DNA from: Paraburkholderia saeva
Lineage (GTDB): Bacteria > Pseudomonadota > Gammaproteobacteria > Burkholderiales > Burkholderiaceae
NCBI RefSeq assembly: GCF_907164555.1
Contig: NZ_CAJQZC010000004.1
Coordinates: 248,001-312,000, forward strand
Reading direction: 5' to 3'
DNA: 64,000 bases
The notes under the pieces were generated by a model that saw only the letters and a list, made by a program, of their open reading frames with translations, was not told the DNA's origin and made no database searches. Positions 53,061-62,262 of this stretch are shown piece by piece; the first letter of the stretch is position 1; the number at the start of each line of letters is the position of its first letter. The translations under genes and the position numbers were made by a program.

Positions 53061-54206
53061 ATGAAACACTCGATTCTCGCGGCAGCGATAGCTGCCGTGC
53101 TTACCGGTTGCGCGAGCACGGCTTCGCGCGATCAACTGAACATTCAGGACCCGACAGTCCTGAAACGCGGTTTCGGTACGCCTCAAGACGTCGCGTCTGG
53201 CGCGGCCCCGAAGCAATGGACCGACGTCTATACGCAGATCACGCACCGCGGCGACGTGCTGGACACGCTGCAACGCCGGCTCGATGCTTCCGGTCCGCGG
53301 AAGGACAGCTATGCGGGCGCGAAAGCGCAATGCTGGATTAACGCGGGCAAGGAAGCGTTTGCCGCACACGACGACTGGGGCTTCGTCGAAGAGGCCATTG
53401 GCGAGGCTGCGCGCCTCACGGTCAGTCTGGACACCGGGGATAGCGCGACGCCATCCACCGCTCAGGCGGCTGCCCAGGCAGCACAGGCGGTTCAGGCAAC
53501 GCAAGCGGCGCAATCTGTGGCGCAGTCGGAAGCACAGGTCAACCCCGCGCTTCGAACGGTGGTAAAAGTGCGTCCGGATCTGTGGGATCAACTGGCGAAG
53601 GTTCGGGCCGATCCGCGATTTGCATGGTGTCCGCAGGCGCGCAAGCTGGCCGCGTGCTCTGAAGTCGAACTGATGTACGCGGGTCATGAAGCCTGGACGC
53701 GTGCTTTCGACAAGGCAAAACAGCGCACCGACACGCTTCAGGACCAGGTGCGCGCCAGCGAGCAGGCGCTATCGAGTTGTGCGGTGCCGGCACCCCCGCA
53801 GCCGCCACTGCCGAAGGTCATGTCACTTTCGTCGGACGCGCTTTTTGCGTTCGACCGGGGCGACGTGCCGGCCATTACGCCGCAAGGTCGCGCCCAGCTC
53901 GACGATATTGCCAACCGGCTGCGAGGTAGCGGCTTCACTGACCGGATGACCGTATCGGGCTACACGGACCGGCTCGGCTCTTCGCTGTACAACCTCAGGC
54001 TGTCGCGACAGCGCGCAAACTCGGTGAAGCAATATCTGATCAGCAAGGGCGTGACGATTCCGATTGACGCACAAGGTTTTGGCAAAGCGGAACCGGGTAC
54101 GACATGTACGATGCGTAACCGGAAAGCGTTGATCGAGTGTCTGGCACCTGACCGGCGCGTGGATATCCGGTTCGTCGGGCAGAAGACCGTCACGCTTTCG
54201 CAGTAG
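53061..54206 (+). CDS. OmpA-family lipoprotein, likely partner of the adhesin
   Basis: The 381-residue protein has a lipobox (AAVLTGCAST, Cys near residue 15), a helical middle rich in Ala and Gln, and a C-terminal OmpA domain that binds peptidoglycan: MSLSSDALFAFDRGDVPAITPQGRAQLDDIA, YTDRLGSSLYNLRLSRQRANSVKQYL and CLAPDRRVDIRFVG. Lipoproteins of this kind (for example TpgA) follow trimeric autotransporter genes and help anchor them. It begins 88 bases after the adhesin stop; the ATG at 53061 has AAGGAAAGG before it. Confidence 0.88.
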   Translation: MKHSILAAAIAAVLTGCASTASRDQLNIQDPTVLKRGFGTPQDVASGAAPKQWTDVYTQITHRGDVLDTLQRRLDASGPRKDSYAGAKAQCWINAGKEAFAAHDDWGFVEEAIGEAARLTVSLDTGDSATPSTAQAAAQAAQAVQATQAAQSVAQSEAQVNPALRTVVKVRPDLWDQLAKVRADPRFAWCPQARKLAACSEVELMYAGHEAWTRAFDKAKQRTDTLQDQVRASEQALSSCAVPAPPQPPLPKVMSLSSDALFAFDRGDVPAITPQGRAQLDDIANRLRGSGFTDRMTVSGYTDRLGSSLYNLRLSRQRANSVKQYLISKGVTIPIDAQGFGKAEPGTTCTMRNRKALIECLAPDRRVDIRFVGQKTVTLSQ

Positions 54207-54232
54207 TCCGGGTACACCAGCCCTCAGCGAGT

Positions 54233-54263
54233 GATGGATCCGCGTGCGTCGCGCGGATCCATC
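54233..54263. terminator. Perfect hairpin between convergent genes
   Basis: A 12-base perfect stem (GATGGATCCGCG with CGCGGATCCATC) closes a seven-base loop between the OmpA-like and DUF3443 genes. No T-run follows. It is the likely transcription end for both. Confidence 0.6.
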
Positions 54264-54277
54264 GCGTGAGTGGCGGG

Positions 54278-55534
54278 CTAGAACGCGTAATACGGACCTG
54301 GGCCGGCGGGCGTGGCGCGGGAATCGATGGCCGTGAAGACCTTGCGTCCGAAGAAAAACGGCAGACCCCAGTCGAATACATTGCCGGCCGTCCCGGCGAG
54401 ATTGTTGAAAGCGAAGTTTGGCGTGGCAAACAACGCCTGTGCGTTGCCGACCTGAAACGACAGGGTGTTCGTCGCGCTACCGGCTCCCTTGATGGTAGCC
54501 GCTGATGTTTGAGTCGATGTCGGACAGTACCAGAGTCCGCAGACATTCAGCGTCGGGCTGGCAAAGAAGAGTCCGTTTGATCCGCTGTCGAAGAAGCTTT
54601 GCGTGTAGACCTTCCCGCCGACCGTCGTGGTGACGTAGCCGGTTACTGAGTTCGCCTTGAGAACCGTCGCGCCACCCAGGCTATTGTTTGCCTGCGTTCC
54701 GATGCCGAAGGTCAGCGAGCCGGTGACCGACGATGCGCCCATGTCAGGAACAGCGGGCAGCTCGATGACGACACCATTGTTGTCAAACGCAAATTGGCTG
54801 ACGGGATTGGTCACCTGCGATGCGACGGGTTGCATGGTGGATGTGCAGGTGCCGTCGGTCGCGCAGGTGTAGTACCAGCGCGGTAGCGCGCTGCTGGCGC
54901 AGCCCCCGCCGCAATCCGCTGCAAAGAGGCCGATCCCCAGAATGCCGTTGCCGCGAAGTGCGGAGGTCGTCATCAGCGCAAGCCCGGCGCGTCCGCAATC
55001 GGCTGGCACGGTCGGCACGGACGCATCCGCAATGATATGGACGGGTAGCGCTGCGGCGACTTCGCCGGCCATACGCACGTCGGCGCTACGCACCGCGCCC
55101 CATGCGTAGCCGGTGCCAAACACTGCGCACTCGCCAACCGTACCGGTGGCGGATGGCTGGGCGGGTAACGCCAGGTCCGCAGGGAGCGCGGAGGCAAGCA
55201 GTCGCAACCCCTGCGAACCGGTGTCGACCTGAACGTTGTCGATGGTCGCGCAGTGATCGGTGCCCGGTTCACATACCGTGACGCTGGTCATCAGCATGTT
55301 GCGCGTCAGTCCTGGCGTCGCGCCCACGGTGACCGGCTGCTGGTTAGGAACCGTCGATTGCTGCACGGGCAGATTGACTGGCGCGCTCGCGGTGGCTGGC
55401 GTCCCCGTCGCGGGCGTCGCGGAGGCAGGTGCGCTGGCACTCGCACTGGCGGTTTCGTCTGTGCCTCCGCCGCCACAACCAGCAATAACGGTACAAAGCA
55501 GTAACACGCCGGGCAGCAGCAACCTTGTCGACAT
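54278..55534 (-). CDS. DUF3443-family lipoprotein
   Basis: The 418-residue protein has a lipobox (CTVIAGCGGG, Cys near residue 20), a Ser/Ala/Pro linker, and a DUF3443 domain typical of Burkholderia. It contains NMLMTSVTVCEPGTDHCATIDNVQVDTGSQGLRL, which resembles the DTGS motif of pepsin-like or retroviral-type aspartic proteases, and a second DSGSNGLFF, consistent with two half-sites. I know of no proven function. The ATG at 55534 gives the lipoprotein signal. It follows the DUF2844 gene by 13 bases. Confidence 0.88.
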   Translation of the reverse strand: MSTRLLLPGVLLLCTVIAGCGGGGTDETASASASAPASATPATGTPATASAPVNLPVQQSTVPNQQPVTVGATPGLTRNMLMTSVTVCEPGTDHCATIDNVQVDTGSQGLRLLASALPADLALPAQPSATGTVGECAVFGTGYAWGAVRSADVRMAGEVAAALPVHIIADASVPTVPADCGRAGLALMTTSALRGNGILGIGLFAADCGGGCASSALPRWYYTCATDGTCTSTMQPVASQVTNPVSQFAFDNNGVVIELPAVPDMGASSVTGSLTFGIGTQANNSLGGATVLKANSVTGYVTTTVGGKVYTQSFFDSGSNGLFFASPTLNVCGLWYCPTSTQTSAATIKGAGSATNTLSFQVGNAQALFATPNFAFNNLAGTAGNVFDWGLPFFFGRKVFTAIDSRATPAGPGPYYAF

Positions 55535-55547
55535 TGCGTGAGCCCCT

Positions 55548-56018
55548 TCAGCGCAGGTCATCGGCGGAGACGCCAGCGGGGAGCGCGCGCGGCAGCCACG
55601 CGCGCCCCACATAGCTGCGCATCTGCCCGCCCGATTCGACGACGAGGTCGGGTTGCGCAACGCGCGCAGCGTGAAGGGCGCCGCCGCTGGCCTGAGCGGA
55701 CGCAGCGCCGTCACGCCACGAATCGTAGAAGCTGCCGAGCAGCGTCTTCAGGTCGGGCATTGTCGGGCCCTGCCAGGTGTAGGCGAAGATCTGCCCGGTA
55801 TCCGTTGAGTATTCGTTGATGGTTGTGCCGCCGCCGTCGGTTGTCGTTCGTACCTGGAAGGAACCGCTCTTCAGCGAATGCACGACGGCTGCACTTGCGG
55901 CAGGGGCGGGCGGGACCATACCGCCGAGTTGCGCGTGGCAGACGCTGGGCGCGCAGAGCGCACCGGCCAGCGCGGTAGCCCATGTTGTGCAATACAGGAT
56001 GACCTTGCTCATTGACAT
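55548..56018 (-). CDS. DUF2844-family exported protein
   Basis: The 156-residue protein has a signal peptide (WATALAGALCAPSVCHAQLGG) and a DUF2844 domain (GSFQVRTTTDGGGTTINEYSTDTGQIFAYTWQGPTMPDLKTLLGSFYDSW). It is found with DUF3443 in Burkholderia, and the two genes probably act together in the envelope. Starts at 56018 or 56012 are both possible. Function unknown. Confidence 0.85.
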   Translation of the reverse strand: MSMSKVILYCTTWATALAGALCAPSVCHAQLGGMVPPAPAASAAVVHSLKSGSFQVRTTTDGGGTTINEYSTDTGQIFAYTWQGPTMPDLKTLLGSFYDSWRDGAASAQASGGALHAARVAQPDLVVESGGQMRSYVGRAWLPRALPAGVSADDLR

Positions 56019-56317
56019 ATCCGGGACAATCATTTCTGGCGGTGTTGAAACTGTTATTTCAAGATAACACCTGGTTTTCCTGAATAATCTGAAGCCCTTT
56101 GAGAAAGGTCTGAATCGATCTCGAAATGGTCTGGGGGGATGTTGAAAAAGGTCTTAAAAAACAGTGAACTAGGAAAATTTCAGACACCCTCCTGGTTGCG
56201 CCCGGAATGGTTGCCAACTGTTAATTTTTCGGGATGTCGAACGACGTTTACACCGGTGATGCTGGACATGACATCCGGCGCCATGCGGCCCCTTCATTTC
56301 CGGCTAAATACGGGTTT

Positions 56318-56347
56318 TTGCACTTCCGGGCGCGGGACCGGTAAAAT
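56318..56347 (+). promoter_or_regulatory. Sigma70-type promoter of bamC
   Basis: TTGCAC (56318-56323) and TAAAAT (56342-56347) with an 18-base spacer lie about 54 bases before the bamC ATG. The rest of the 56019-56400 gap holds no gene; a GTTAT/ATAAC inverted repeat lies near 56053-56068 before the DUF2844 gene. Confidence 0.6.
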
Positions 56348-56400
56348 CACGGGTTGATCCACGGAAACTTGCCGTGGCGTAGCGGAAGGATTCCCTGAAC

Positions 56401-57636
56401 ATGACTGATCGTCGTCTTACCTCGCGGTTCGCAGCATTGCTGGTGGCAGGCGGGCTCGTCGCCGGCTGCAGCGCGCCGTCGCCCACTCAAATCGACTACA
56501 AGAGCGACTCGAAATCGAAGGAAACGTCGCTGGCCGTGCCGCCGAACATGATCGAAGAAACGGCCGATCAGCGTTCCCTGCCGCCGCAGGGCGGCGAAAC
56601 GTCACTGTCCGCGCTGAAGCAGGTGCAGGAAGCGGCGCCGGTCACGAACGTAGCGGTGCCGGTGGTCGCGAACATGCACATCCAGCGTGATGGCACCGAA
56701 AGCTGGCTCGTGATCGACAACAAGAAGCCCGATCAGGCGTGGCCGCAAATCCGCCGTTTCTGGCAGGAACAGGGTTTCCTGCTGGTCGTCGACCAGCGCG
56801 ACAAGGGCGTGATGGAAACCGACTGGAACGAAACGCACGCGCAGATCAACGATGGCTTCATTCGCAACACCCTGTCGAAGACGATGGGCAACTCGTACGT
56901 GACGTCGGAGCGCAATAAATATCGCACGCGTCTCGAACCGGCACCGAACGGCGGCACCTACGTGTTCGTCAGCCAGAAGGGGATGCGTGAAGCGTTGTCG
57001 GGTCCGAACAACGACTCGAGCCAATGGCAGCCGAAGGCGAACGATCCAGCTCTCGAAGCCGAATACCTGAAACGTCTGATGGCCTCGCTGGCACTGGCCG
57101 ATTCGCGCGGTCAGTCCGGCGATTCGCAGTCGGCGGCCGTATCGCTGGGTGGTGCGCAAACCGCGCCGGCCGCGGCACCTGCAAAGGGTGCTTCGGGCGC
57201 GAAATCCGCTGCGGCGGCCACAGCAGCGCAAAACGTCGCGCTTTCCGCACAGACGCCGGCGCCGGACGATCGCGACGCGAGCGGCAGCCAGTACACGTCG
57301 ACGGAACTCACGCTCGGCGAGCCGTACGATCGCGCCTGGCTGCGCGTGGGCCTCGCGCTCGACCGCAGCAACTTCACGGTGGACGACCGCGACCGCACGA
57401 AGGGCCTGTACTTCGTGCGCTACGTGGATCCCAAGGACATGAGCTCGGCCGAACAGGGTTTCTGGAGCCAGGTGTTCCACGGCAAGAAAGAGAAGGTCGC
57501 GAAGCAGTACCGCGTCAATGTCCGCGCGGTGACGCCGAATCAGACGCGTGTGGCGGTCGTCGACGACAAGGGTGAGATCGATTCGTCCGCGCCGGCCAAG
57601 CAGATCATGGCGCTGGTAGTCGACCAGCTCCGCTGA
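56401..57636 (+). CDS. bamC: Outer membrane assembly lipoprotein BamC
   Basis: The 411-residue lipoprotein (lipobox LVAGCSAP, Cys at residue 23) is BamC (NlpB) of the beta-barrel assembly machine. The N-terminal unstructured part (QIDYKSDSKSKETSLAVPPNMIE) binds BamD. Two helix-grip domains follow: residues 100-230 (WLVIDNKKPDQAWPQIRRFWQEQGF) and 300-411 (LGEPYDRAWLRVGLALDRSNFTVDDRDRTKGLYFVRY). Between them is an Ala/Gly/Gln linker of about 70 residues, longer than in Escherichia coli. It stands alone and ends in a strong terminator. Confidence 0.95.
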   Translation: MTDRRLTSRFAALLVAGGLVAGCSAPSPTQIDYKSDSKSKETSLAVPPNMIEETADQRSLPPQGGETSLSALKQVQEAAPVTNVAVPVVANMHIQRDGTESWLVIDNKKPDQAWPQIRRFWQEQGFLLVVDQRDKGVMETDWNETHAQINDGFIRNTLSKTMGNSYVTSERNKYRTRLEPAPNGGTYVFVSQKGMREALSGPNNDSSQWQPKANDPALEAEYLKRLMASLALADSRGQSGDSQSAAVSLGGAQTAPAAAPAKGASGAKSAAAATAAQNVALSAQTPAPDDRDASGSQYTSTELTLGEPYDRAWLRVGLALDRSNFTVDDRDRTKGLYFVRYVDPKDMSSAEQGFWSQVFHGKKEKVAKQYRVNVRAVTPNQTRVAVVDDKGEIDSSAPAKQIMALVVDQLR

Positions 57637-57660
57637 TCCGCGGTTTTCACGCGATATCAA

Positions 57661-57692
57661 ACCCGCCTGGCTGGTCCGCAGGCGGGTTTTTT
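57661..57692 (+). terminator. Rho-independent terminator of bamC
   Basis: The stem ACCCGCCTG with CAGGCGGGT is followed by a run of T residues to 57692. Confidence 0.92.
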
Positions 57693-58161
57693 CATGTTCG
57701 CTGACGTTGCGGGCGGGTCTTCACGACAGGTGAACGCTTCGCTCAATTGCGATTTCCTGGCGCGGACCAGCAAAATGCGCAACGTGCGGCGTACGCAACC
57801 CGTTCTGGCGGCGGCCCATGAGCCTGCCTGGGCTCGCGATCGTGCCTGACGCGGATCGCGTCGCCGCCCGGACAGAAATCAGAACCCGATCGACGGAGCG
57901 CCGCGGATTCGCGTGTCGGTGTCCGCAACGGGTGAAATCTGCCCTTTCGATGAGCGCTGGCGGTTTTCCCGTTCGAGCGTCACCCTTCAGAGGCCGGCCC
58001 GGGAATCAACGTCTGGTCTGACGAGGATCGGTGCGCGGGTGCCTCCCCGTGCCGGGCCTCACCGCCCCCGTCGGACCTCGTCGCCTCCGTCGCGACACGG
58101 TTGCGCCCGCGCGTCTTCGGCCCACGCCGGCAATTTTCACCGGCAGGCCACGCCTGACCCG
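57693..58161. other. Intergenic region, no gene seen
   Basis: These 469 bases between the bamC terminator and the end of the DMT exporter gene hold only short frames without protein character. No repeat or RNA structure stood out. Confidence 0.5.
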
Positions 58162-59091
58162 CTAGCTGGCTTCGCGGCTCGGCGTACCGAAGCCCGGGAT
58201 CCGTTTGATCACGCCCACCGCCAGCGCCGTACCGACGAGAATCACGGCGCATCCTTCGATCATGCCGACCGAAACCTGCTCGCCGAGAAAGAGGGCGCCC
58301 CACAGGATGCCGAAGATCGGAATCACGAACGTGACGGTGATGGCGCGCGCCGGCCCGGCCACCGCGATCAGGTGGAAAAACAGCATGTACGCGACCCCGG
58401 TGCAGGCGACGCCCAGCGCAATCACGGCGCCCCATGCGTGCATGGAGATCGGCGTCACAGGCCACGTGGCGATCGCAACCGGCAGCAGGAGAATCGTCGC
58501 GCCCGTCATCGTGCCTGTGGCGACGGTCAGCGAGTCGACGCCCGTCAGATGCCGTTTCGCGTAGTTTGCCGCGATGCCGTACAGCAGCGTCGCGCCGAGG
58601 GCGGCCGCAGCGGCCAGCGCGGCCGTCAAAGGTGTGACGCCGGCACCTTGCGGGGCGGCGATCTGATCCCAGACGAGCATCAGCACACCGAGAAAGCCGA
58701 TCACCATGCCGAGGCTGCGCAGTGCGCTCAGCCGGTCCTTGAGCCACAGGAACGCGACGAGCGCGCCCCAGAGCGGCGTCGTCGCGTTGATGACCGACGT
58801 GACGCCGGCGGAGAGCGTGAGCTCCGCATACGCGAAGAGGCAAAACGGGGCCGCCGAGTTCAGGACACCCACCACGAGGAGGGGCCAGGCGCGGCTTTTC
58901 AGTGTGCGGAACGCTTCGCGTGGCGCACGGCGCGCGAACAGCACGGCGAAGAGAAACAGTGCACCGATGCCGACGCGCAACGCCATCAGCGGCGCGACGC
59001 CAAAGTCGCTCACGCCGACGCGAATAAACAGGAACGACGCGCCCCAGAGGGCCGCGAGGATGAGCATTTGTAGGAGATTTTTGAGGGTCAT
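58162..59091 (-). CDS. EamA/DMT-family exporter
   Basis: The 309-residue inner membrane protein has about ten hydrophobic segments and two EamA repeats, each opening with a typical helix (ILAALWGASFLFIRVGVSDFGV and ALAAAAALGATLLYGIAANYAK). Members export amino acids or other metabolites; the substrate is unknown. I chose the ATG at 59091 because it gives MTLKNLLQML directly before the first helix; ATG at 59133 would add 14 residues. Confidence 0.9.
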   Translation of the reverse strand: MTLKNLLQMLILAALWGASFLFIRVGVSDFGVAPLMALRVGIGALFLFAVLFARRAPREAFRTLKSRAWPLLVVGVLNSAAPFCLFAYAELTLSAGVTSVINATTPLWGALVAFLWLKDRLSALRSLGMVIGFLGVLMLVWDQIAAPQGAGVTPLTAALAAAAALGATLLYGIAANYAKRHLTGVDSLTVATGTMTGATILLLPVAIATWPVTPISMHAWGAVIALGVACTGVAYMLFFHLIAVAGPARAITVTFVIPIFGILWGALFLGEQVSVGMIEGCAVILVGTALAVGVIKRIPGFGTPSREAS

Positions 59092-59312
59092 CGCAGGAGC
59101 GTCGCGCGCAGTTGGGTCGCGACTCGCAGGCATGGTAGCACCGGCATCCTGGAGAATGCTTCAGGCTCGAGTGAAACAGCAAGGCAGGACAAACACCGTT
59201 TGTGCGGATTGACCGCATCGCCTTGCACTGCACTGCGTGGCGCCGTCCGTACAGCGGCGACGCCACGGCAATCCAGACACGCAACCCGCCGTGCGCGGCG
59301 GTGCAGTCCGGG

Positions 59313-60911
59313 TTAATGCGGAATCATTCCCGTCAGCACGTTCTGTTGCAGCCAGACGAGAATCCCGAGCACGATGGTGAGCAGAATCGAGTGTTTGAAC
59401 GTCTTCGCGAACACCACGCCTTCCTTGCCCTTGAGCTCGGTCGTGGCGACTCCGGTTGCGATGTTCTGCGGCGAGATCATCTTGCCCATCACACCGCCGG
59501 ACGAATTGGTCGCGGCCATCAGCACGGGATTGAGGTTCAGCTGGTTCGCGGCCACGACCTGCAGGTTACCGAAGAGCGCGTTGCCCGACGTGTCGCTGCC
59601 CGAAAGGAATACGGCCACCCAGCCAAGAAACGCGGACACGAGGGGAAAGAACGCACCCACCGAAGCTACACCGAGGCCAAGCGTGTAGTTCAACCCCGAG
59701 TAGTTCATCAGATACGCGAGGCCGACGATCGTCGCCACGGTCAGGATGGCGATCCGCGTCTGCACCCACGTGTCGACGATCGCACGACCGAATTCGTTCA
59801 CCGGCAGGCCGACCACGAACGACGTGATGATCGCGGCCACGAGGATCGCGGTTCCGGTCGCAAGCGGCTGGAAGTCCCACACGGCGCTATACGGCGTGTT
59901 GTACAGCGTGATGAAGACGGCCTTGTCGAGACCCGGCCACGGAATTTTCACGTCGCCGATCAGGAACACCTTCGCGATTGTCCAGAGAATCACGACCGCC
60001 GCCACAATCAGCCAGGGCACCCAGCCCTGCACGCCGCTTACCTTGCCGCGTACCTCGTTCACGCGGTCGACGTTGATCGCGAACTGCGGATCGACGGCGG
60101 GCCTCCAGACGCGCAGAAAACCGATCGTGAGAATCAGCGAGACGAGCGACGACAGCACGTCCGTCAGGCTGTAGCTGATGTAATTCGACGTGACGAACTG
60201 CGTCAGCGCGAAGCTCGCACCCGAGACCAGCAGCACCGGCCAGACACGTACCATGTTGCGAAAGCCCGCGTAGACGGCGATCACATAAAACGGCAGCAGC
60301 AGCGCAAAAAACGGCAGCTGGCGGCCGACCATTTTCGCGAGCGCATCGGTGGGCAGATGCGTGACGGCGCCGAGCACGGTGATCGGTACGCCGAGCGCGC
60401 CGAACGCAACCGGTGCCGTGTTGAAGATCAGCGTGAACGTGAGCGCTTCGAGCGTCGGGAACCCGAGCAGGATCAGCAGCGAGCTCGTAATTGCGATGGG
60501 CGTGCCGAAACCGGAAATGCCTTCGAGCAGCGCGCCGAACGAAAAGCCGATCACGACCAGCACAATGCGGCGGTCGTTCGGCAGGTTGTCGATCATCCAC
60601 ATGCGGAACGCGGCAAAGCGTCCCGACTTCAGCGCGATGTTATAGAGCAGGATCGCGGCGAACACGATCCACATCACGGGCCAGCACGCGAACACGGCGC
60701 CCGCCACCACCGAATTGATCGCGAGCCCAACCGGAAACTGCCAGCCGAAGATCGCAACCAGCAGGCCGACGATCAGCCCGGCAAGCGAAGCCTGCCACGC
60801 AGGCCGGCGCGCCCACCCGAGCAGGACGAGCACGACGATGATCGGCAGTGCGGCAACGATGAATGATGGCAACAGGGCGTTGCCGATGGGAGTCAGTAGC
60901 TGGTGGAACAT
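59313..60911 (-). CDS. lldP: L-lactate permease
   Basis: The 532-residue inner membrane protein matches LldP/LctP carriers, which import lactate or glycolate with a proton. Conserved segments are GISGFGTPIAITSSLL, NTAPVAFGALGVPI and the late SGSDTSGNALFGNLQ and TNSSGGVMGKMISPQNIA. GGAGA stands before the ATG at 60911. The lactate dehydrogenase genes often found beside it are absent here. Confidence 0.95.
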   Translation of the reverse strand: MFHQLLTPIGNALLPSFIVAALPIIVVLVLLGWARRPAWQASLAGLIVGLLVAIFGWQFPVGLAINSVVAGAVFACWPVMWIVFAAILLYNIALKSGRFAAFRMWMIDNLPNDRRIVLVVIGFSFGALLEGISGFGTPIAITSSLLILLGFPTLEALTFTLIFNTAPVAFGALGVPITVLGAVTHLPTDALAKMVGRQLPFFALLLPFYVIAVYAGFRNMVRVWPVLLVSGASFALTQFVTSNYISYSLTDVLSSLVSLILTIGFLRVWRPAVDPQFAINVDRVNEVRGKVSGVQGWVPWLIVAAVVILWTIAKVFLIGDVKIPWPGLDKAVFITLYNTPYSAVWDFQPLATGTAILVAAIITSFVVGLPVNEFGRAIVDTWVQTRIAILTVATIVGLAYLMNYSGLNYTLGLGVASVGAFFPLVSAFLGWVAVFLSGSDTSGNALFGNLQVVAANQLNLNPVLMAATNSSGGVMGKMISPQNIATGVATTELKGKEGVVFAKTFKHSILLTIVLGILVWLQQNVLTGMIPH

Positions 60912-61218
60912 CACGTCTCCTTCTTTGTTGTAGGAATCGACGCGCAATGACTGAGCAGAATGCCGCGCCGCTTGAGACAGGACGGACCGAAACGGCATCG
61001 TCGGCCGGACGACGCTGCTTCGCGTAATTAAACGGATAGTTCGTGAACCAACCGCAGCATAGAACGACGCGCGACGCAGTCAAGAAGGGAAACTACCGGC
61101 GACGCGCAATTGAAGGCAAAACGAAAGCAGGCGGCTTCGATTCGATGCGTTTAAGCGACGCCAGACGCGCGCGCTCGCAGCACAGGATGAACAGGTAGCA
61201 AGCCGCGGCGACACAGGC
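60912..61218. other. Intergenic region upstream of lldP
   Basis: These 307 bases hold the lldP promoter and the 3' end of the next gene unit; no gene or clear hexamers were seen. The strip 61025-61050 is AT-richer. Confidence 0.4.
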
Positions 61219-61671
61219 TCAATGACCGTGTCCGCCGCCGTGGTAGTAGCTGCCGCCACCGTGGTAATAACCGCCGCCGTGATAGTAGCCGCCGTGGTAG
61301 CAGCATCCACCGCCCCAGAATCCGAAGCCGATCGCAACGGACGGCCCGTACCACGCGGGATAGCCGTAGTACGCGGGATAAGGCGGATAAGCGGGATACG
61401 CGTAGTAGGCCGGCACGTAGGCGGGCGGAACATAACCGGTCGATGCGGCGTTTTGCACAGGCTGCGCCGACTGCGTGGATGGCACGGCCTGCGTATAGAC
61501 GCCGTTCTGGTCGACCTGGCCCGCAGGCATGTCCTGCTGGGTCGCGTACGCGGGCACGGCGTTATACCCGTAGTAGCCGTACGGGTAATAACCGTAGGGG
61601 TAGTAACAGCCCGACAAAGCCAGCAACAGACCGGCCGCGGATGAACGAACGATGATGGAGACGGGCTTCAT
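61219..61671 (-). CDS. Tyr/Gly/His-rich lipoprotein
   Basis: The 150-residue protein has a lipobox (LLLALSGCYY, Cys near residue 22), repeats of YPYGYYPYGYYGY, a Gln/Ser/Ala middle, and a C-terminal tract of YHGGGYY repeats ending in HGGGHGH. A CC pair stands in WGGGCCYHGG. The His-rich tail might bind metal ions; this is inference. I know no function. The ATG at 61671 begins the signal. Confidence 0.82.
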   Translation of the reverse strand: MKPVSIIVRSSAAGLLLALSGCYYPYGYYPYGYYGYNAVPAYATQQDMPAGQVDQNGVYTQAVPSTQSAQPVQNAASTGYVPPAYVPAYYAYPAYPPYPAYYGYPAWYGPSVAIGFGFWGGGCCYHGGYYHGGGYYHGGGSYYHGGGHGH

Positions 61672-61866
61672 GACGCACTCCCTGACTGGCCACATCGAGT
61701 GGCCACACCGCGGTCAGCACGTAGTTGATACGTGTGCGCGCGACCCTTGCGTCGCCTCACCGGGCGATGCGATTCCTTCAGCTTACGCCGACGCTGGTCA
61801 CATCGTGTTAGAAACCGGTTACCGCATATTTCAAGGTCACGACATTCCACCCCTGTTTGCCACCCT

Positions 61867-62079
61867 TTACTTGCCCACCTGATTCCCGATTACGCCGCCG
61901 ACGGCTGCACCACCGAGCGTCGACAGCGTGCTGCCGCCGATTGCTGCGCCCGCCGCGCCACCGACGCCTGCGCCGATTGCCGTGTCCCTCGTACGTGGAC
62001 TCATGCCGTCGCAGGCGGAGAGGCTTGCCACTACCGTCACAAGGGCTGCGATCGCGCTGATTCGCTTGACTGCTTTCAT
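61867..62079 (-). CDS. Small glycine-zipper lipoprotein (OsmB-like)
   Basis: The 70-residue protein has a lipobox (ASLSACDG, Cys at residue 23) and a glycine zipper (GAGVGGAAGAAIGGSTLSTLGGAAVGGVIGNQVG) over almost the whole mature part, as in OsmB and related stress lipoproteins. It is short enough to be a single membrane-active hairpin. GGAGCG stands before the ATG at 62079. Confidence 0.85.
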   Translation of the reverse strand: MKAVKRISAIAALVTVVASLSACDGMSPRTRDTAIGAGVGGAAGAAIGGSTLSTLGGAAVGGVIGNQVGK

Positions 62080-62177
62080 GATGACGCTCCTGCTGTGTCG
62101 ATGATGAAAGGAGAAGCATCCCGCGTTCCTGCCCATTGCGACGCACCTGGAACACGCCATACGCGGCGCACAAAAAA

Positions 62178-62200
62178 AGCCCGCCGAAGCGGGCTTTCTT
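62178..62200. terminator. Hairpin terminator downstream of thiC
   Basis: The stem AGCCCGC with GCGGGCT, with A residues before and TTTCTT after, lies between the end of thiC and the start of the OsmB-like gene. On the minus strand it is followed by a run of T residues, so it should end thiC transcription. Confidence 0.8.
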
Positions 62201-62262
62201 ACCGTCTGTCGAGGCGCACCTTCGCGCGCTGCCAGTCGTTATTGCCGTGATTCGCTGGCAAC

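Noticed and set aside
57693..58161. Possible hidden gene or small RNA between bamC and the exporter.
   Set aside because: Only short frames without protein character, and no structured element or promoter-terminator pair was seen.
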